Positions 9,080 through 17,687 of a stretch of 64,000 nucleotides of DNA are shown here, piece after piece. Each line of letters opens with the position of its first letter. The first letter of the stretch is position 1. A program made the position numbers and the translations under genes. The notes under the pieces are model-generated. The model made no database searches, was not told the DNA's origin, and worked only from the letters and a program-made list of their open reading frames with translations. Source of the DNA: Tamilnaduibacter salinus (GTDB lineage Bacteria; Pseudomonadota; Gammaproteobacteria; Pseudomonadales; Oleiphilaceae); NCBI RefSeq assembly GCF_003096655.1, contig NZ_QEKQ01000001.1, positions 496,001 through 560,000 on the forward strand. The letters run 5' to 3'.

Positions 9080-9629
9080 AGAAGACGACCGCAACGAAGG
9101 CCAGGAACCGACCGAGGACGAGAAGCTGGCGGCCGAATGGGAAGCAGCCATGTCCGAATCCGGTGATGACGATGCCGAACAAGAGAGCGAGGCGGGTGGC
9201 GCAGAGCGTGACGACGAGTGGGCGGCTGCCATGGCCGAGGCCGGCGAGGAAGGCAACGAGGAAGGCAAAGACGCCGAAGCGCAGAATGAGCAGTCGGACG
9301 TCCGGTCGGCACCGATGGAAGAGTTCGGCGAAGACGATGGCATTCGGGAAGTCGGTGAAGGGCCATCGCCTGACCTCGACGTGATCCTGGATATCCCGGT
9401 CACCATTTCCATGGAGGTTGGCAATACCCAGGTGCCGATTCGCAACCTGCTTCAGCTCAACCAGGGCTCCGTGATTGAACTCGATCGTCTGGCTGGCGAA
9501 CCGCTGGATGTTCTGGTCAACGGGACGCTCATTGCTCACGGCGAAGTGGTCATGGTCAACGAGAAGTTCGGCATTCGTCTCACCGACGTGATCAGTCCCG
9601 GGGAGCGTATCAAGCGGTTGTCCAAGTGA
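9072..9629 (+). CDS. fliN: Flagellar motor switch protein FliN
   Basis: FliN forms the bottom of the C-ring and docks FliH. The SpoA domain occupies residues ~100-185 (DVILDIPVTISMEVG, and ISPGERIKRLSK at the end). The preceding 100 residues are very acidic and contain two copies of a short helical motif, AAEWEAAM (about residue 20) and DEWAAAM (about residue 48). The total of 185 residues is longer than enteric FliN (137) but similar in design to Pseudomonas-type FliN, which has one such motif. Its start overlaps fliM and its stop overlaps fliO. Confidence 0.95.
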   Translation: MAEEDDRNEGQEPTEDEKLAAEWEAAMSESGDDDAEQESEAGGAERDDEWAAAMAEAGEEGNEEGKDAEAQNEQSDVRSAPMEEFGEDDGIREVGEGPSPDLDVILDIPVTISMEVGNTQVPIRNLLQLNQGSVIELDRLAGEPLDVLVNGTLIAHGEVVMVNEKFGIRLTDVISPGERIKRLSK

Positions 9630-10099
9630 TGGGCAGCCGTCTGATCAGCCCGTGGCTGCTGCTTGTCGTCGGTCTGCTGGCGCCGCTTGTCCGGGCACAG
9701 GAGAGCGCCGGGAGCGAGCGGGCCAGCTACGGACCGGACAGTCTGGTGTCCCTGCTGACGCTGGGCGCGTCGCTGGTGGCCGTGATTGCCGTGATCATCG
9801 GCTGTGCCTGGCTGATCCGGCGGATGAACGGCATGACGGGCGTTAACCACCACGCCATGAAAGTAGTGAGCGTGCTGGCCGTGGGATCGCGCGAGCGGAT
9901 CGCGCTTGTGGAAGTTGGTGGCACCCAGATTCTGGTGGGCATCACTCCGTCGGCCATCCGGACACTGCATGTGTTCGATGAACCGGTGGTCGAATCGCGT
10001 TCGATGGCCGACAGCGATTTCGCACGCCGCCTGCAGTCCATGATTGGCCGTGGCTGGTCCAGGTCCGGTCGAGGCGATCACGACGGAGGAGAGCACTGA
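9629..10099 (+). CDS. fliO: Flagellar biosynthesis protein FliO
   Basis: FliO helps assemble the FliP ring of the export gate. The 156-residue product has an N-terminal signal-like hydrophobic stretch ending near VRAQ. A membrane segment lies at about residues 38-60 ([20 protein letters not shown]), then a small cytoplasmic domain with [19 protein letters not shown], the FliO hallmark. ATG 9629 overlaps the fliN stop as TGATG. The stop overlaps fliP in the same way. Confidence 0.92.
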   Translation: MGSRLISPWLLLVVGLLAPLVRAQESAGSERASYGPDSLVSLLTLGASLVAVIAVIIGCAWLIRRMNGMTGVNHHAMKVVSVLAVGSRERIALVEVGGTQILVGITPSAIRTLHVFDEPVVESRSMADSDFARRLQSMIGRGWSRSGRGDHDGGEH

Positions 10100-10860
10100 T
10101 GTCCCGGGTTCTCGCGTTGCTGGGCCGCCTGCTTCCTTTGCTGAGTCTTGCCCTGGTTGCACTGCCCGTGCAAGCGGATCTGCCCGGCATCCCTGCGGTG
10201 GAGGTGACACCCGGGGAAGAAGAGGGCGCGCAGGAGTACTCGGTGACCCTGCAGATCCTGGCGCTGATGACGGCGCTGACGTTCCTGCCCGCCATGCTCA
10301 TGATGATGACGTCGTTCACCCGCATCATCGTGGTCTTCGCCATTCTGCGTCAGGCGCTGGGCCTCCAGTCCACCCCCTCCAATCAGATCCTGATCGGGCT
10401 GGCGCTGTTTCTGACGATATTCATCATGGGACCGGTGTTTGAGAAAGCCAACGAGCAGGCATTGCAGCCGTACCTGAATGAGGAATTCGGCGCTCTCGAG
10501 GCGGTGCAGCAGGCCAGCCAGCCATTCCGCGAATTCATGCTGGCGCAGACACGCGAGAGCGATCTCGGCCTGTTCACGCGGATTGCCGATGTTGAATACG
10601 ACCGGCCTGAGGACGTCTCTTTCTGGGTGCTCATGCCGGCCTTTGTCACGAGCGAGCTCAAGACAGCGTTCCAGATCGGGTTCATTATCTTCATTCCATT
10701 CCTGATCATCGATATGGTCGTCGCCAGCGTTCTGATGGCCATGGGTATGATGATGCTGTCACCCATCATCATTTCGCTGCCGTTCAAGATCATGCTGTTT
10801 GTGCTGGTGGATGGCTGGGCGCTGATCATGGGCACTCTGGCTGCCAGCTATGGTATATAG
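10099..10860 (+). CDS. fliP: Flagellar export gate protein FliP
   Basis: FliP forms the core of the FliPQR export gate. The 253-residue protein starts with a signal peptide (to about residue 24, LPVQADLPG). Four membrane helices follow, with the family signatures [21 protein letters not shown] and [20 protein letters not shown]. Length and motifs are standard. It overlaps fliO by one base (TGATG) and is followed 8 bases later by fliQ. Confidence 0.97.
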   Translation: MSRVLALLGRLLPLLSLALVALPVQADLPGIPAVEVTPGEEEGAQEYSVTLQILALMTALTFLPAMLMMMTSFTRIIVVFAILRQALGLQSTPSNQILIGLALFLTIFIMGPVFEKANEQALQPYLNEEFGALEAVQQASQPFREFMLAQTRESDLGLFTRIADVEYDRPEDVSFWVLMPAFVTSELKTAFQIGFIIFIPFLIIDMVVASVLMAMGMMMLSPIIISLPFKIMLFVLVDGWALIMGTLAASYGI

Positions 10861-10868
10861 GAGGCATC

Positions 10869-11138
10869 ATGACGCCTGACGTGGTCATCGACATCATGCG
10901 CGAGGCGCTCTGGCTGATCGTGTTGCTCTGCGTGATCATCATTGGTCCGGGCCTGCTGGTGGGGCTGGTGGTCAGCACTTTCCAGGCCGCCACACAGATC
11001 AACGAACAGACGCTGAGTTTCCTGCCGCGGCTGTTGATGACCCTGCTGGTGCTGATTTTTGCCGGCCCCTGGATGCTCACCCTGCTGCTTGATCACGCCG
11101 AAACCCTGATCATGAGCATCCCGAACCTGATCAACTAG
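10869..11138 (+). CDS. fliQ: Flagellar export gate protein FliQ
   Basis: FliQ is an 89-residue, two-helix membrane subunit of the export gate. Seen: an N-terminal amphipathic start, helix one (LWLIVLLCVIIIGPGLLVGL), the conserved FQAATQINEQTLSF loop and helix two (LLMTLLVLIFAGPWML). A GGAGG-like site (ATAGGAGGC) precedes the ATG. It is two bases from fliR. Confidence 0.97.
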   Translation: MTPDVVIDIMREALWLIVLLCVIIIGPGLLVGLVVSTFQAATQINEQTLSFLPRLLMTLLVLIFAGPWMLTLLLDHAETLIMSIPNLIN

Positions 11139-11140
11139 CC

Positions 11141-11929
11141 ATGGAACCCATCGCCTTCAGCACTGACGTGATTGGACAGTGGGTGGGTCAGCATCTGTGG
11201 CCGCTGTTCCGTATCGGCAGTTTCATGATGGCGATTCCCTTCATTGGTACCAATCTTGTGCCGGCCCGGGTGCGGCTTGGTCTGGCGCTCCTGATGACCT
11301 TTCTGGTCGCGCCGCTGATCGGCGATGTGCCGCGTGTGGATGCACTGTCGGCCGACGCCGTGGTGATCACGCTCCAGCAGGTGCTGATTGGCGCTGGTCT
11401 TGGGTTTGCGCTGACGGCCCTGTTCCAGCTCTTCGTGATTGGCGGGCAAATGATCGCCATGCAGATGGGGCTGGGGTTCGCCTCTGCCGTTGACCCCTCG
11501 AATGGTGTCAGCGTGCCGGTACTGTCGCAGATCTATTCCATCACAGTGACCCTGCTGTTCCTGGCCATGAATGGCCACCTTGTGGCATTTGAGATCATCG
11601 TCGAGAGCTTCAACATGCTCCCCATTGGCACGACAGGCCTGGCCTCGGAGACCTACTGGCAGCTGGCCCACCGCATCAGCTGGATGTTCGTGTCGGCGAT
11701 GCTGCTGGCATTGCCCGCCGTATCTGCCGTGTTCATCGTCAACATCTCATTTGGTGTCATGACGAGGGCCGCGCCGCAGATGAACATCTTCTCACTGGGT
11801 TTCCCGATTGGCCTGATTTTTGGACTGTTTGCCATCTGGGTGCTGCACGCCAATTTTCTGCCGCACTTTGAGGACTACACCCGGCAGACCTTCGCGTTCA
11901 TGCGCGATATGCTGGCGGCCGCGCCCTGA
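11141..11929 (+). CDS. fliR: Flagellar export gate protein FliR
   Basis: FliR completes the FliPQR gate as a single copy. The 262-residue sequence is strongly hydrophobic with about six membrane segments. It carries family blocks such as LFQLFVIGGQMIAMQMGLGF and ASAVDPSNG. Its size is normal (about 260). It follows fliQ after two bases and precedes flhB by 21 bases. Confidence 0.96.
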   Translation: MEPIAFSTDVIGQWVGQHLWPLFRIGSFMMAIPFIGTNLVPARVRLGLALLMTFLVAPLIGDVPRVDALSADAVVITLQQVLIGAGLGFALTALFQLFVIGGQMIAMQMGLGFASAVDPSNGVSVPVLSQIYSITVTLLFLAMNGHLVAFEIIVESFNMLPIGTTGLASETYWQLAHRISWMFVSAMLLALPAVSAVFIVNISFGVMTRAAPQMNIFSLGFPIGLIFGLFAIWVLHANFLPHFEDYTRQTFAFMRDMLAAAP

Positions 11930-11950
11930 CGCGTCGATAGTGGGTGGGAT

Positions 11951-13087
11951 ATGGCCGAAGAGAACGAAGACAGTCAGGAGAAAACCGAAGACCCGACCCC
12001 GAGGCGGCTTGAGAAGGCGCGTGAAGAGGGGCAAACGGCACGTTCCCGGGAACTGGCGACGATGTCCGTGCTCCTGGCCGGGGCCGTTGGCCTGCTGACG
12101 CTCGGGGCCGGAATCGGCCAGACCCTGGCGGGCATCATGCGCCACAGTTTCGATATGGAAAGGGCCGTCATCTTCGACACCACACAGATGACTCAGCGCC
12201 TGATGGACGCGGCGGATTCGGCGGTTTGGGGGCTGTTGCCATTCATGGTGTTGCTGTTTGTGGCGGCCATCGCCGGATCGATCGGCATTGGAGGCGTCCT
12301 GATTAGCGGCAAGGCCGTGGCGCCAAAGCTCAACCGGATGGACCCGATCAAGGGGCTGGGGCGCATGTTTTCCCTGAAGTCCCTGGTGGAGCTGGTCAAG
12401 GCCATTGCTAAAGTCGCGCTGGTGATGCTCATCGCCATTCTCATCCTCGATCTGCGCACTGAAGATCTTCTGCGTATCAGCAGTGAGCCGCCCGGTCCGG
12501 CCATCGTCCATGTGGGCTGGACGCTGGGATGGAGCTTCTTCCTGCTGGCCTGCGCGACGATCATCATCGCCGCCATCGACGTGCCCTTCCAGATCTACGA
12601 CCACCAGAAAAAACTGCGCATGACCAAGCAGGAGGTGAAGGACGAGTTCAAGGACACCGAGGGGAAGCCGGAGGTGAAGAGCCGCATCCGGCAGCTCCAG
12701 CGCGAGATGTCCCAGCGCCGGATGATGGAAGACGTCCCCGGTGCCGATGTGGTGATCACCAACCCGAGCCACTACGCTGTGGCGTTAAAATACGACGACG
12801 CCTCTATGGAGGCTCCGTTGGTGGTCGCCAAGGGCGCCGACCAGGTGGCCTTCCGCATCATGGATGTGGCCCGGGAAAATGAGGTTGATATCCTCCGGAC
12901 GCCACCGCTGACCCGGGCCGTCTACCACAATTCGGAAGTGGGCAGCGAAATTCCTGCCGGTCTGTACGTCGCCATCGCACAGGTTTTGGCTTACCTCTAC
13001 CAGTTGCGCCGCTTCCGCAAGGGGCAGGGCCCCCGCCCGGGCATGCCCGATTTCCCGATTCCACGGGACATGAAGCGGGACAGCTGA
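11951..13087 (+). CDS. flhB: Flagellar export switch protein FlhB (NPSH variant)
   Basis: FlhB is the export-gate subunit whose cytoplasmic domain cleaves itself and switches export from rod/hook to filament substrates. In 378 residues: a hydrophilic N-terminus (EKTEDPTPRRLEKAREEGQ), four membrane helices (about 35-210), and a cytoplasmic domain with DHQKKLRMTKQEVKDEFK. The cleavage site reads NPSH (residues 271-274) instead of the almost invariant NPTH. Pro at the scissile bond and the histidine are kept, so cleavage is probably retained, perhaps at a different rate. It ends the fliL-flhB run. Confidence 0.96.
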   Translation: MAEENEDSQEKTEDPTPRRLEKAREEGQTARSRELATMSVLLAGAVGLLTLGAGIGQTLAGIMRHSFDMERAVIFDTTQMTQRLMDAADSAVWGLLPFMVLLFVAAIAGSIGIGGVLISGKAVAPKLNRMDPIKGLGRMFSLKSLVELVKAIAKVALVMLIAILILDLRTEDLLRISSEPPGPAIVHVGWTLGWSFFLLACATIIIAAIDVPFQIYDHQKKLRMTKQEVKDEFKDTEGKPEVKSRIRQLQREMSQRRMMEDVPGADVVITNPSHYAVALKYDDASMEAPLVVAKGADQVAFRIMDVARENEVDILRTPPLTRAVYHNSEVGSEIPAGLYVAIAQVLAYLYQLRRFRKGQGPRPGMPDFPIPRDMKRDS

Positions 13088-13164
13088 TCAGTATAGAGCA
13101 ATTCCTGTTACGCTGGGGCATCCCTAAAACGTCCTCATTGACGACACTGAAGGTTATCTGCCTC

Positions 13165-14619
13165 TTGAGTTACGGTATTCGATTCGACAACACCTACGTT
13201 CATCTTCCCGACACACTGTTCGCGCGGCACGAGCCTGAGCCGGTCAGTGAGCCCCGACTTGTCCTGTTTAACCGGGCGCTGGCGGACGAGCTGGGGCTGG
13301 ACGCCGAGGCGCTGGCAGGCGATCAGGGCGCGCTTCTTTTCAGCGGTAACGAGCTGGCCGAGGGAGCGCAGCCGCTGGCCCAGGCCTACGCGGGGCATCA
13401 GTTTGGCCACCCCAACATGCTGGGTGATGGCCGCGCCATACTACTGGGCGAGCAGTTGACACCCGACGACCGGCGCCTGGATCTCCAGCTAAAGGGCTCC
13501 GGGCGGACGCCGTTTTCCCGGGGCGGTGACGGTCGCGCCGCGCTGGGCCCGATGTTGCGGGAATACATCATCAGTGAGGCGTTGCACGGGCTCGGTATTC
13601 CGACAACCCGCAGCCTCGCGGTCGTCACGACCGGCGACCCTGTGTATCGCGAGCGTGTGCTGCCGGGTGCCATCCTGACACGGGTGGCGGCGTCACATCT
13701 GCGAGTGGGAACCTTTCAGTATGCGGCCAGCCAGCGCGACCCGGACCTGGTGCAGACACTGGTGGATTACACCATTGACCGTCATTACCCGGCGTTGAAG
13801 AGGGCGGAGAATCCGGCGCTGGCGCTGCTCGAAGCGGTCTCCGAGCGACAGATGGATCTGGTGGTGGCCTGGATGCGGGTCGGCTTCATCCATGGTGTGC
13901 TCAATACCGACAATATCACGCTCTCCGGCGAGTCCATCGACTATGGCCCCTGTGCGTTCATGGACGCCTATGATCAACTCACTGTCTTCAGTTCGGTCGA
14001 TGTCCAGGGGCGGTACGCGTATGGCAACCAGCCGAGAATCACCCAATGGAACCTGGCGCGATTCGCCGAGACCCTGATCCCGATGATTGACGATGATCCG
14101 GACACGGCCGTTGGCAAGGCGGAAAAGGTGATCCACGCCTTTCCGGACCGGTACGAGGAGAAGTGGCTGACGATGATGCGGCGCAAACTGGGCCTGTTTG
14201 GAGAAGAGACCGAGGATGCGGCGCTGGTTCAGGATCTGTTGTCGTGGATGGCCCGGCAGGGAGCGGATTACACCAATACCTTCCGCGACCTGATCCGGGA
14301 AGCGGCGCCGGACGACGCGATCTATCAGGACCGGGGTTTCCGGGAATGGCACGAGCGATGGCAGGCCCGCCTGTCCCGGAACAAAAAGCCGCTGGCGTCG
14401 TCCTTCTGTTTGATGCGACACAACAATCCGGCGGTCATCCCACGCAACCATCGGGTTGAGCAGGCGCTGGAGGCGGCCACCCGGGAAGGCGATCTGGGCC
14501 CGGCGCAATCGTTGCTGGCGGCATTGGCAACGCCTTACGAGGATGACGGAACCCTTGCGGACTACCAGCAACCACCCGCACCGGAAGAGGCCGTGACACA
14601 GACCTTCTGCGGCACCTGA
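13165..14619 (+). CDS. selO: Protein adenylyltransferase SelO (YdiU family)
   Basis: SelO is a pseudokinase-fold enzyme that transfers AMP to protein hydroxyl groups and is linked to redox homeostasis in E. coli. Family blocks are clear: AYAGHQFGHPNMLGDGRA, LQLKGSGRTPFSRGGDGRA, LREYIISEALHGLGIPTTRS and GFIHGVLNTDNITL. The penultimate-region cysteine (TFCGT at the end) sits where eukaryotic SelO has selenocysteine. No ATG fits the start. TTG 13165 preceded by GAAGG gives 484 residues, close to E. coli YdiU (478); TTG 13138 is less likely. It is convergent with the next gene, six bases apart. Confidence 0.92.
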   Translation: MSYGIRFDNTYVHLPDTLFARHEPEPVSEPRLVLFNRALADELGLDAEALAGDQGALLFSGNELAEGAQPLAQAYAGHQFGHPNMLGDGRAILLGEQLTPDDRRLDLQLKGSGRTPFSRGGDGRAALGPMLREYIISEALHGLGIPTTRSLAVVTTGDPVYRERVLPGAILTRVAASHLRVGTFQYAASQRDPDLVQTLVDYTIDRHYPALKRAENPALALLEAVSERQMDLVVAWMRVGFIHGVLNTDNITLSGESIDYGPCAFMDAYDQLTVFSSVDVQGRYAYGNQPRITQWNLARFAETLIPMIDDDPDTAVGKAEKVIHAFPDRYEEKWLTMMRRKLGLFGEETEDAALVQDLLSWMARQGADYTNTFRDLIREAAPDDAIYQDRGFREWHERWQARLSRNKKPLASSFCLMRHNNPAVIPRNHRVEQALEAATREGDLGPAQSLLAALATPYEDDGTLADYQQPPAPEEAVTQTFCGT

Positions 14620-14625
14620 CGGCCG

Positions 14626-15474
14626 TCAGGTCCGGGCTTCCACAATGCGCACCATGGGATTCCCGCGGCTGCGGGGGATCGGCAGCTGCTCATAGAAGTT
14701 CCTGGGGTCATGGACGGTAACGTCCGGGAAGCCGCAGTTGAGGAACCAGTTGCGGGCCGGTTCGTCGCCGGTGAAATGAAAGCTGACATCCGCTTGGGTT
14801 ATACGGCCAAGTGCCCCCCCGAGAACCCTGAGCCCCCGGCCAATCACCGGTTTGCGGGACTGCAGGTAGCTTTCCGACAGGTAGGTTGATCCCGGTCGTT
14901 CGGACAGAACCGCCGCCAGGCGTTTCCAGAACGGGGTGATCTGCGCGAGGGTGAAGTAGCTGGTCAGCCCCTCGGTGACCACGACCACCGGTCCGCCGTC
15001 CGGGAACAACTCCCCGATGACCGTTTCGAGCGACTGGGGACCCTCGTTTGCGAGAATATCCAGTGGCACCACCTGATGCCGGGGGCCAAGGTGGCCGGTG
15101 GCGGCCAGGTAGCCCGCCTTGCGGGAGGCCATATCGGGCAGGTCGGATTCGACCATGTGCAGGTTGGGAAACTGACGTCGAAGCCGGATTCCGCGTGGCG
15201 ACAGCCCGCAGGCGACCTCAAGGACATTCGGTGCTTCCTGCTCACGAACGGCCGCGGCGATCAGAGCATCGATGATGCGATGGCGCTGCAGCAGAAAAGT
15301 CCGCAGGCTGCCACCGGCCACCGCCCGGCTGGCCGCCTCAAAGGGCGTCATCAGACGATACAGGAGGCGTCCCTCGGTTGGCGTGAGTCCGGCCTCGGAA
15401 AGACCATGACGCTCCCAGACCGCGCCGGTGTACAGAGCCGTGAAGCTGATACCTGAACTGTCATGGTCTGTCAT
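14626..15474 (-). CDS. Class I SAM-dependent methyltransferase, leucine carboxyl methyltransferase-like
   Basis: A 282-residue protein whose SAM-binding motif reads NVLEVACGLSPRGIRLRR, followed by the acidic loop in MVESDLPDM. This arrangement, with an early arginine-rich region and a long C-terminal half, resembles the LCM/PPM1-TcmP group of O-methyltransferases. The substrate cannot be told. Upstream are two small perfect hairpins (15517-15554). It faces selO tail to tail; nothing in the context suggests a flagellar role. It could also be an N- or small-molecule methyltransferase. Confidence 0.72.
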   Translation of the reverse strand: MTDHDSSGISFTALYTGAVWERHGLSEAGLTPTEGRLLYRLMTPFEAASRAVAGGSLRTFLLQRHRIIDALIAAAVREQEAPNVLEVACGLSPRGIRLRRQFPNLHMVESDLPDMASRKAGYLAATGHLGPRHQVVPLDILANEGPQSLETVIGELFPDGGPVVVVTEGLTSYFTLAQITPFWKRLAAVLSERPGSTYLSESYLQSRKPVIGRGLRVLGGALGRITQADVSFHFTGDEPARNWFLNCGFPDVTVHDPRNFYEQLPIPRSRGNPMVRIVEART

Positions 15475-15516
15475 GGATTACTCCCCGTGCCTCTCTTCAG
15501 GCTGTCTTCAATGTAG

Positions 15517-15554
15517 CCGATGTCTCCGACATCGGAGTCGCCCGAGAGGGCGAC
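15517..15554. other. Two tandem perfect hairpins between uraA and the methyltransferase gene
   Basis: Hairpin 1 (15517-15535) has an 8-bp stem CCGATGTC/GACATCGG with a TCC loop. Hairpin 2 (15537-15554) has a 7-bp stem GTCGCCC/GGGCGAC with a GAGA loop. They lie downstream of uraA and 43 bases upstream of the methyltransferase start, on the minus-strand reading. There is no T-run, so a classical terminator is not obvious. Processing, mRNA stability or attenuation are alternatives. Confidence 0.5.
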
Positions 15555-15617
15555 CGATCTCCGCCCTCAACCATGGGGGCTGGGAATCGGCTGGCCAATC
15601 GAACACCGAAAACCGTT

Positions 15618-16850
15618 TTACTGCTGGCCCCAAGCCTCCTCGCGCCCGGGGAGAACCAGGTTCAGGCCAATCGCCACCAGACCACACAGGGCAATGCCCT
15701 CAACGTTGCCCAGTGCCATGCCGCCGATGCCGAACACCAGGGTGACGCCGACCACCACCAGGTTCCGGGATTCTGACAGATCGACCTGATGCCGGATGAG
15801 GGTATTCAGGCCAACCACCGCGATGGAACCGAACAGCAGGCACAGGATGCCACCCATGACCGGGACCGGAATGGTCTGAAGGGCCGCACCGAACTTACCG
15901 ACGAATGCCAGGATGATGGCCGTACCGGCGGCCCAGAGCATGATGCGCGGGTTGAAGTTGCGAGTCAGCATGACGGCGCCGGTCACTTCCGAATAGGTGG
16001 TGTTTGGCGGGCCACCCATCAGCGCCGCTGTACTGGTAGCGACCCCGTCACCGAGCAGGGTGCGTTGAAGGCCGGGTTTCTGGATGTAGTTCCGCCCGGT
16101 GACGCCGCCGATGGCGATGACATCACCAATGTGTTCGATTGCCGGCGCGATGGCGACGGGCACCATGAACAGAATGGCGGACCAGCTGAAGCTGGGCGCC
16201 GTGAACGCCGGAACCGAGAACCAGGCTGCGTCCGCAATCGGTGTGGTATCGACAACGCCGGCAAACGCCGACAGCACGTAGCCGGTCAGAACGCCGAACA
16301 GAATCGGGATCAGGCGGATCATGCCGCGCCCGAGAACAGAGAGCGCAATCGTCACGGCCAGCGAGGTCATGGCGATCCAGATGGCCGTGTCGTAGGGCAC
16401 CAGTTGCTCGCTGCCATCGCCCGCTTTCCCCATGGCCATATTGACGGCGACCGGCGCCAGGCTCAGACCGATCACCATGATGACCGGGGCGACGACCACC
16501 GGAGGCAACAGTCGGTTGATGAAACCAGTTCCCCGTGCCTTCACCAGTGCGCTCAGTAACATGTAGAGCACACCGGCCGCCATCAGACCGCCCATGGTTT
16601 CGGCAAGGCCGAACTTGGACTTGGCGGCGATCACCGGCGCGATGAATGCGAACGATGAGGCCAGGAAAATGGGCATCTGGTTGCCCGTGATCAGATGGAA
16701 AAGCAGGGTGCCGATGCCCGCGGTGAAGAGCGCAACACTTGGATCAAGGCCGGTGATCAGCGGCATCAGCACCAGTGCGCCAAAAGCCACCAACAGCATC
16801 TGGGAGCCGGCGACGGCGTCCCGGAGAACGGATGACTGGGACGATGGCAT
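15618..16850 (-). CDS. uraA: Uracil permease UraA (NCS2 family)
   Basis: A 410-residue membrane protein with about 12-14 hydrophobic segments. It carries NCS2 family features: QMLLVAFGALVLMPLITGLDP near the start, and the substrate region with VPVAIAPAIEHIGDVIAIGG, whose glutamate is the transport residue in UraA. It imports uracil with protons. The start lies two bases after the upp stop, so upp-uraA form a pyrimidine-salvage operon, as in E. coli. A xanthine/uric-acid specificity is less likely given the upp partner. Confidence 0.92.
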   Translation of the reverse strand: MPSSQSSVLRDAVAGSQMLLVAFGALVLMPLITGLDPSVALFTAGIGTLLFHLITGNQMPIFLASSFAFIAPVIAAKSKFGLAETMGGLMAAGVLYMLLSALVKARGTGFINRLLPPVVVAPVIMVIGLSLAPVAVNMAMGKAGDGSEQLVPYDTAIWIAMTSLAVTIALSVLGRGMIRLIPILFGVLTGYVLSAFAGVVDTTPIADAAWFSVPAFTAPSFSWSAILFMVPVAIAPAIEHIGDVIAIGGVTGRNYIQKPGLQRTLLGDGVATSTAALMGGPPNTTYSEVTGAVMLTRNFNPRIMLWAAGTAIILAFVGKFGAALQTIPVPVMGGILCLLFGSIAVVGLNTLIRHQVDLSESRNLVVVGVTLVFGIGGMALGNVEGIALCGLVAIGLNLVLPGREEAWGQQ

Positions 16851-16852
16851 AC

Positions 16853-17491
16853 TCAGTTGTCCTTCTGCTTGGTTCCGAAGATCTTATCTCCCGCATCACC
16901 CAGGCCGGGCAGGATGTAGCCCTTCTCGTTGAGGCGATCGTCGATGGAGGCGGTATAGATGGACACGTCCGGATGCGCTGCCAGAACACGCTCAATTCCT
17001 TCGGGGGCGGCCACCAGAGTCAGCGCCCGGATCTCCGTGCTGCCCGCCTTCTTGAGCAAGTCGATCGTGGAGATCATGGAGCCGCCGGTGGCGAGCATGG
17101 GATCGACGATCATGGCCATACGCTGATCGAGCTCGCCCACCAGCTTCTCAAGGTAGGTCGACGCTTCCAGCGTGTCCTCATCCCGGACCTGGCCGACGAC
17201 ACTGACGCGCGCCACGGGCATCAGGTCCAGTACGCCTTCGAGCATCCCCAGACCGGCCCGCAGAATCGGCACGATGGTCACTTTCTTGCCCGTCACGCTC
17301 TCGACCTCGACCGGCCCGGCCCAGCCCTCAATGGTCTGCGGCTCTAACGTGAAGTCTTTGGTGGCCTCATAGGTCAGCAGGGTGGTGATCTCCTGCGCCA
17401 GCTCCCGGAAATTTTTGGTGCTGATGTCCGACCGGCGCATCAACCCCAGCTTGTGACGGATCAGTGGATGTCGTACCTCGTGCGCGCCCAT
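16853..17491 (-). CDS. upp: Uracil phosphoribosyltransferase
   Basis: The enzyme converts uracil and PRPP to UMP. The 212-residue sequence aligns along its length with E. coli Upp: [14 protein letters not shown] at the start, [20 protein letters not shown] in the middle, the PRPP-binding loop [13 protein letters not shown], and the C-terminal uracil-binding [18 protein letters not shown]. It is the first gene of an operon with uraA and is transcribed divergently from flhA. Confidence 0.97.
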   Translation of the reverse strand: MGAHEVRHPLIRHKLGLMRRSDISTKNFRELAQEITTLLTYEATKDFTLEPQTIEGWAGPVEVESVTGKKVTIVPILRAGLGMLEGVLDLMPVARVSVVGQVRDEDTLEASTYLEKLVGELDQRMAMIVDPMLATGGSMISTIDLLKKAGSTEIRALTLVAAPEGIERVLAAHPDVSIYTASIDDRLNEKGYILPGLGDAGDKIFGTKQKDN

Positions 17492-17591
17492 GATTCACCT
17501 GTTTTGCCTGATGGAAACGGCGCCAAGGATACCGGTTTTCGGCGGAGGCCGCACGGGGCCCGCTTTCCGCGTTTTCCGACGGTGTCGAAGC

Positions 17592-17606
17592 TGGTATGGA
17601 ACTTGC
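17592..17606 (+). promoter_or_regulatory. Putative sigma-54 promoter upstream of flhA
   Basis: TGGTATGGAACTTGC: GG (17593-17594) and GC (17605-17606) are 10 bases apart, with a -24 block TGGTATG and a perfect -12 core TTGC. It lies in the upp-flhA divergent region, about 82 bases before the GTG start chosen for flhA. The predicted transcript start near 17618 leaves a leader of about 70 bases. It restarts the flagellar programme after the selO/upp/uraA interruption. Confidence 0.7.
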
Positions 17607-17674
17607 GCGAGACCTCCCCGGATGCAGCACGCTGTCAAAAAACCGGCAGCGTCAGGGCCAAAATCCGCTTCTTC

Positions 17675-17678
17675 GGAG
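17675..17678 (+). promoter_or_regulatory. Ribosome binding site deciding the flhA start
   Basis: GGAG lies 9 bases before GTG 17688. The upstream in-frame ATG codons at 17622 and 17490 have no comparable site. The former would lie only a few bases after the predicted transcript start. Confidence 0.6.
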
Positions 17679-17687
17679 TCAGAATTC

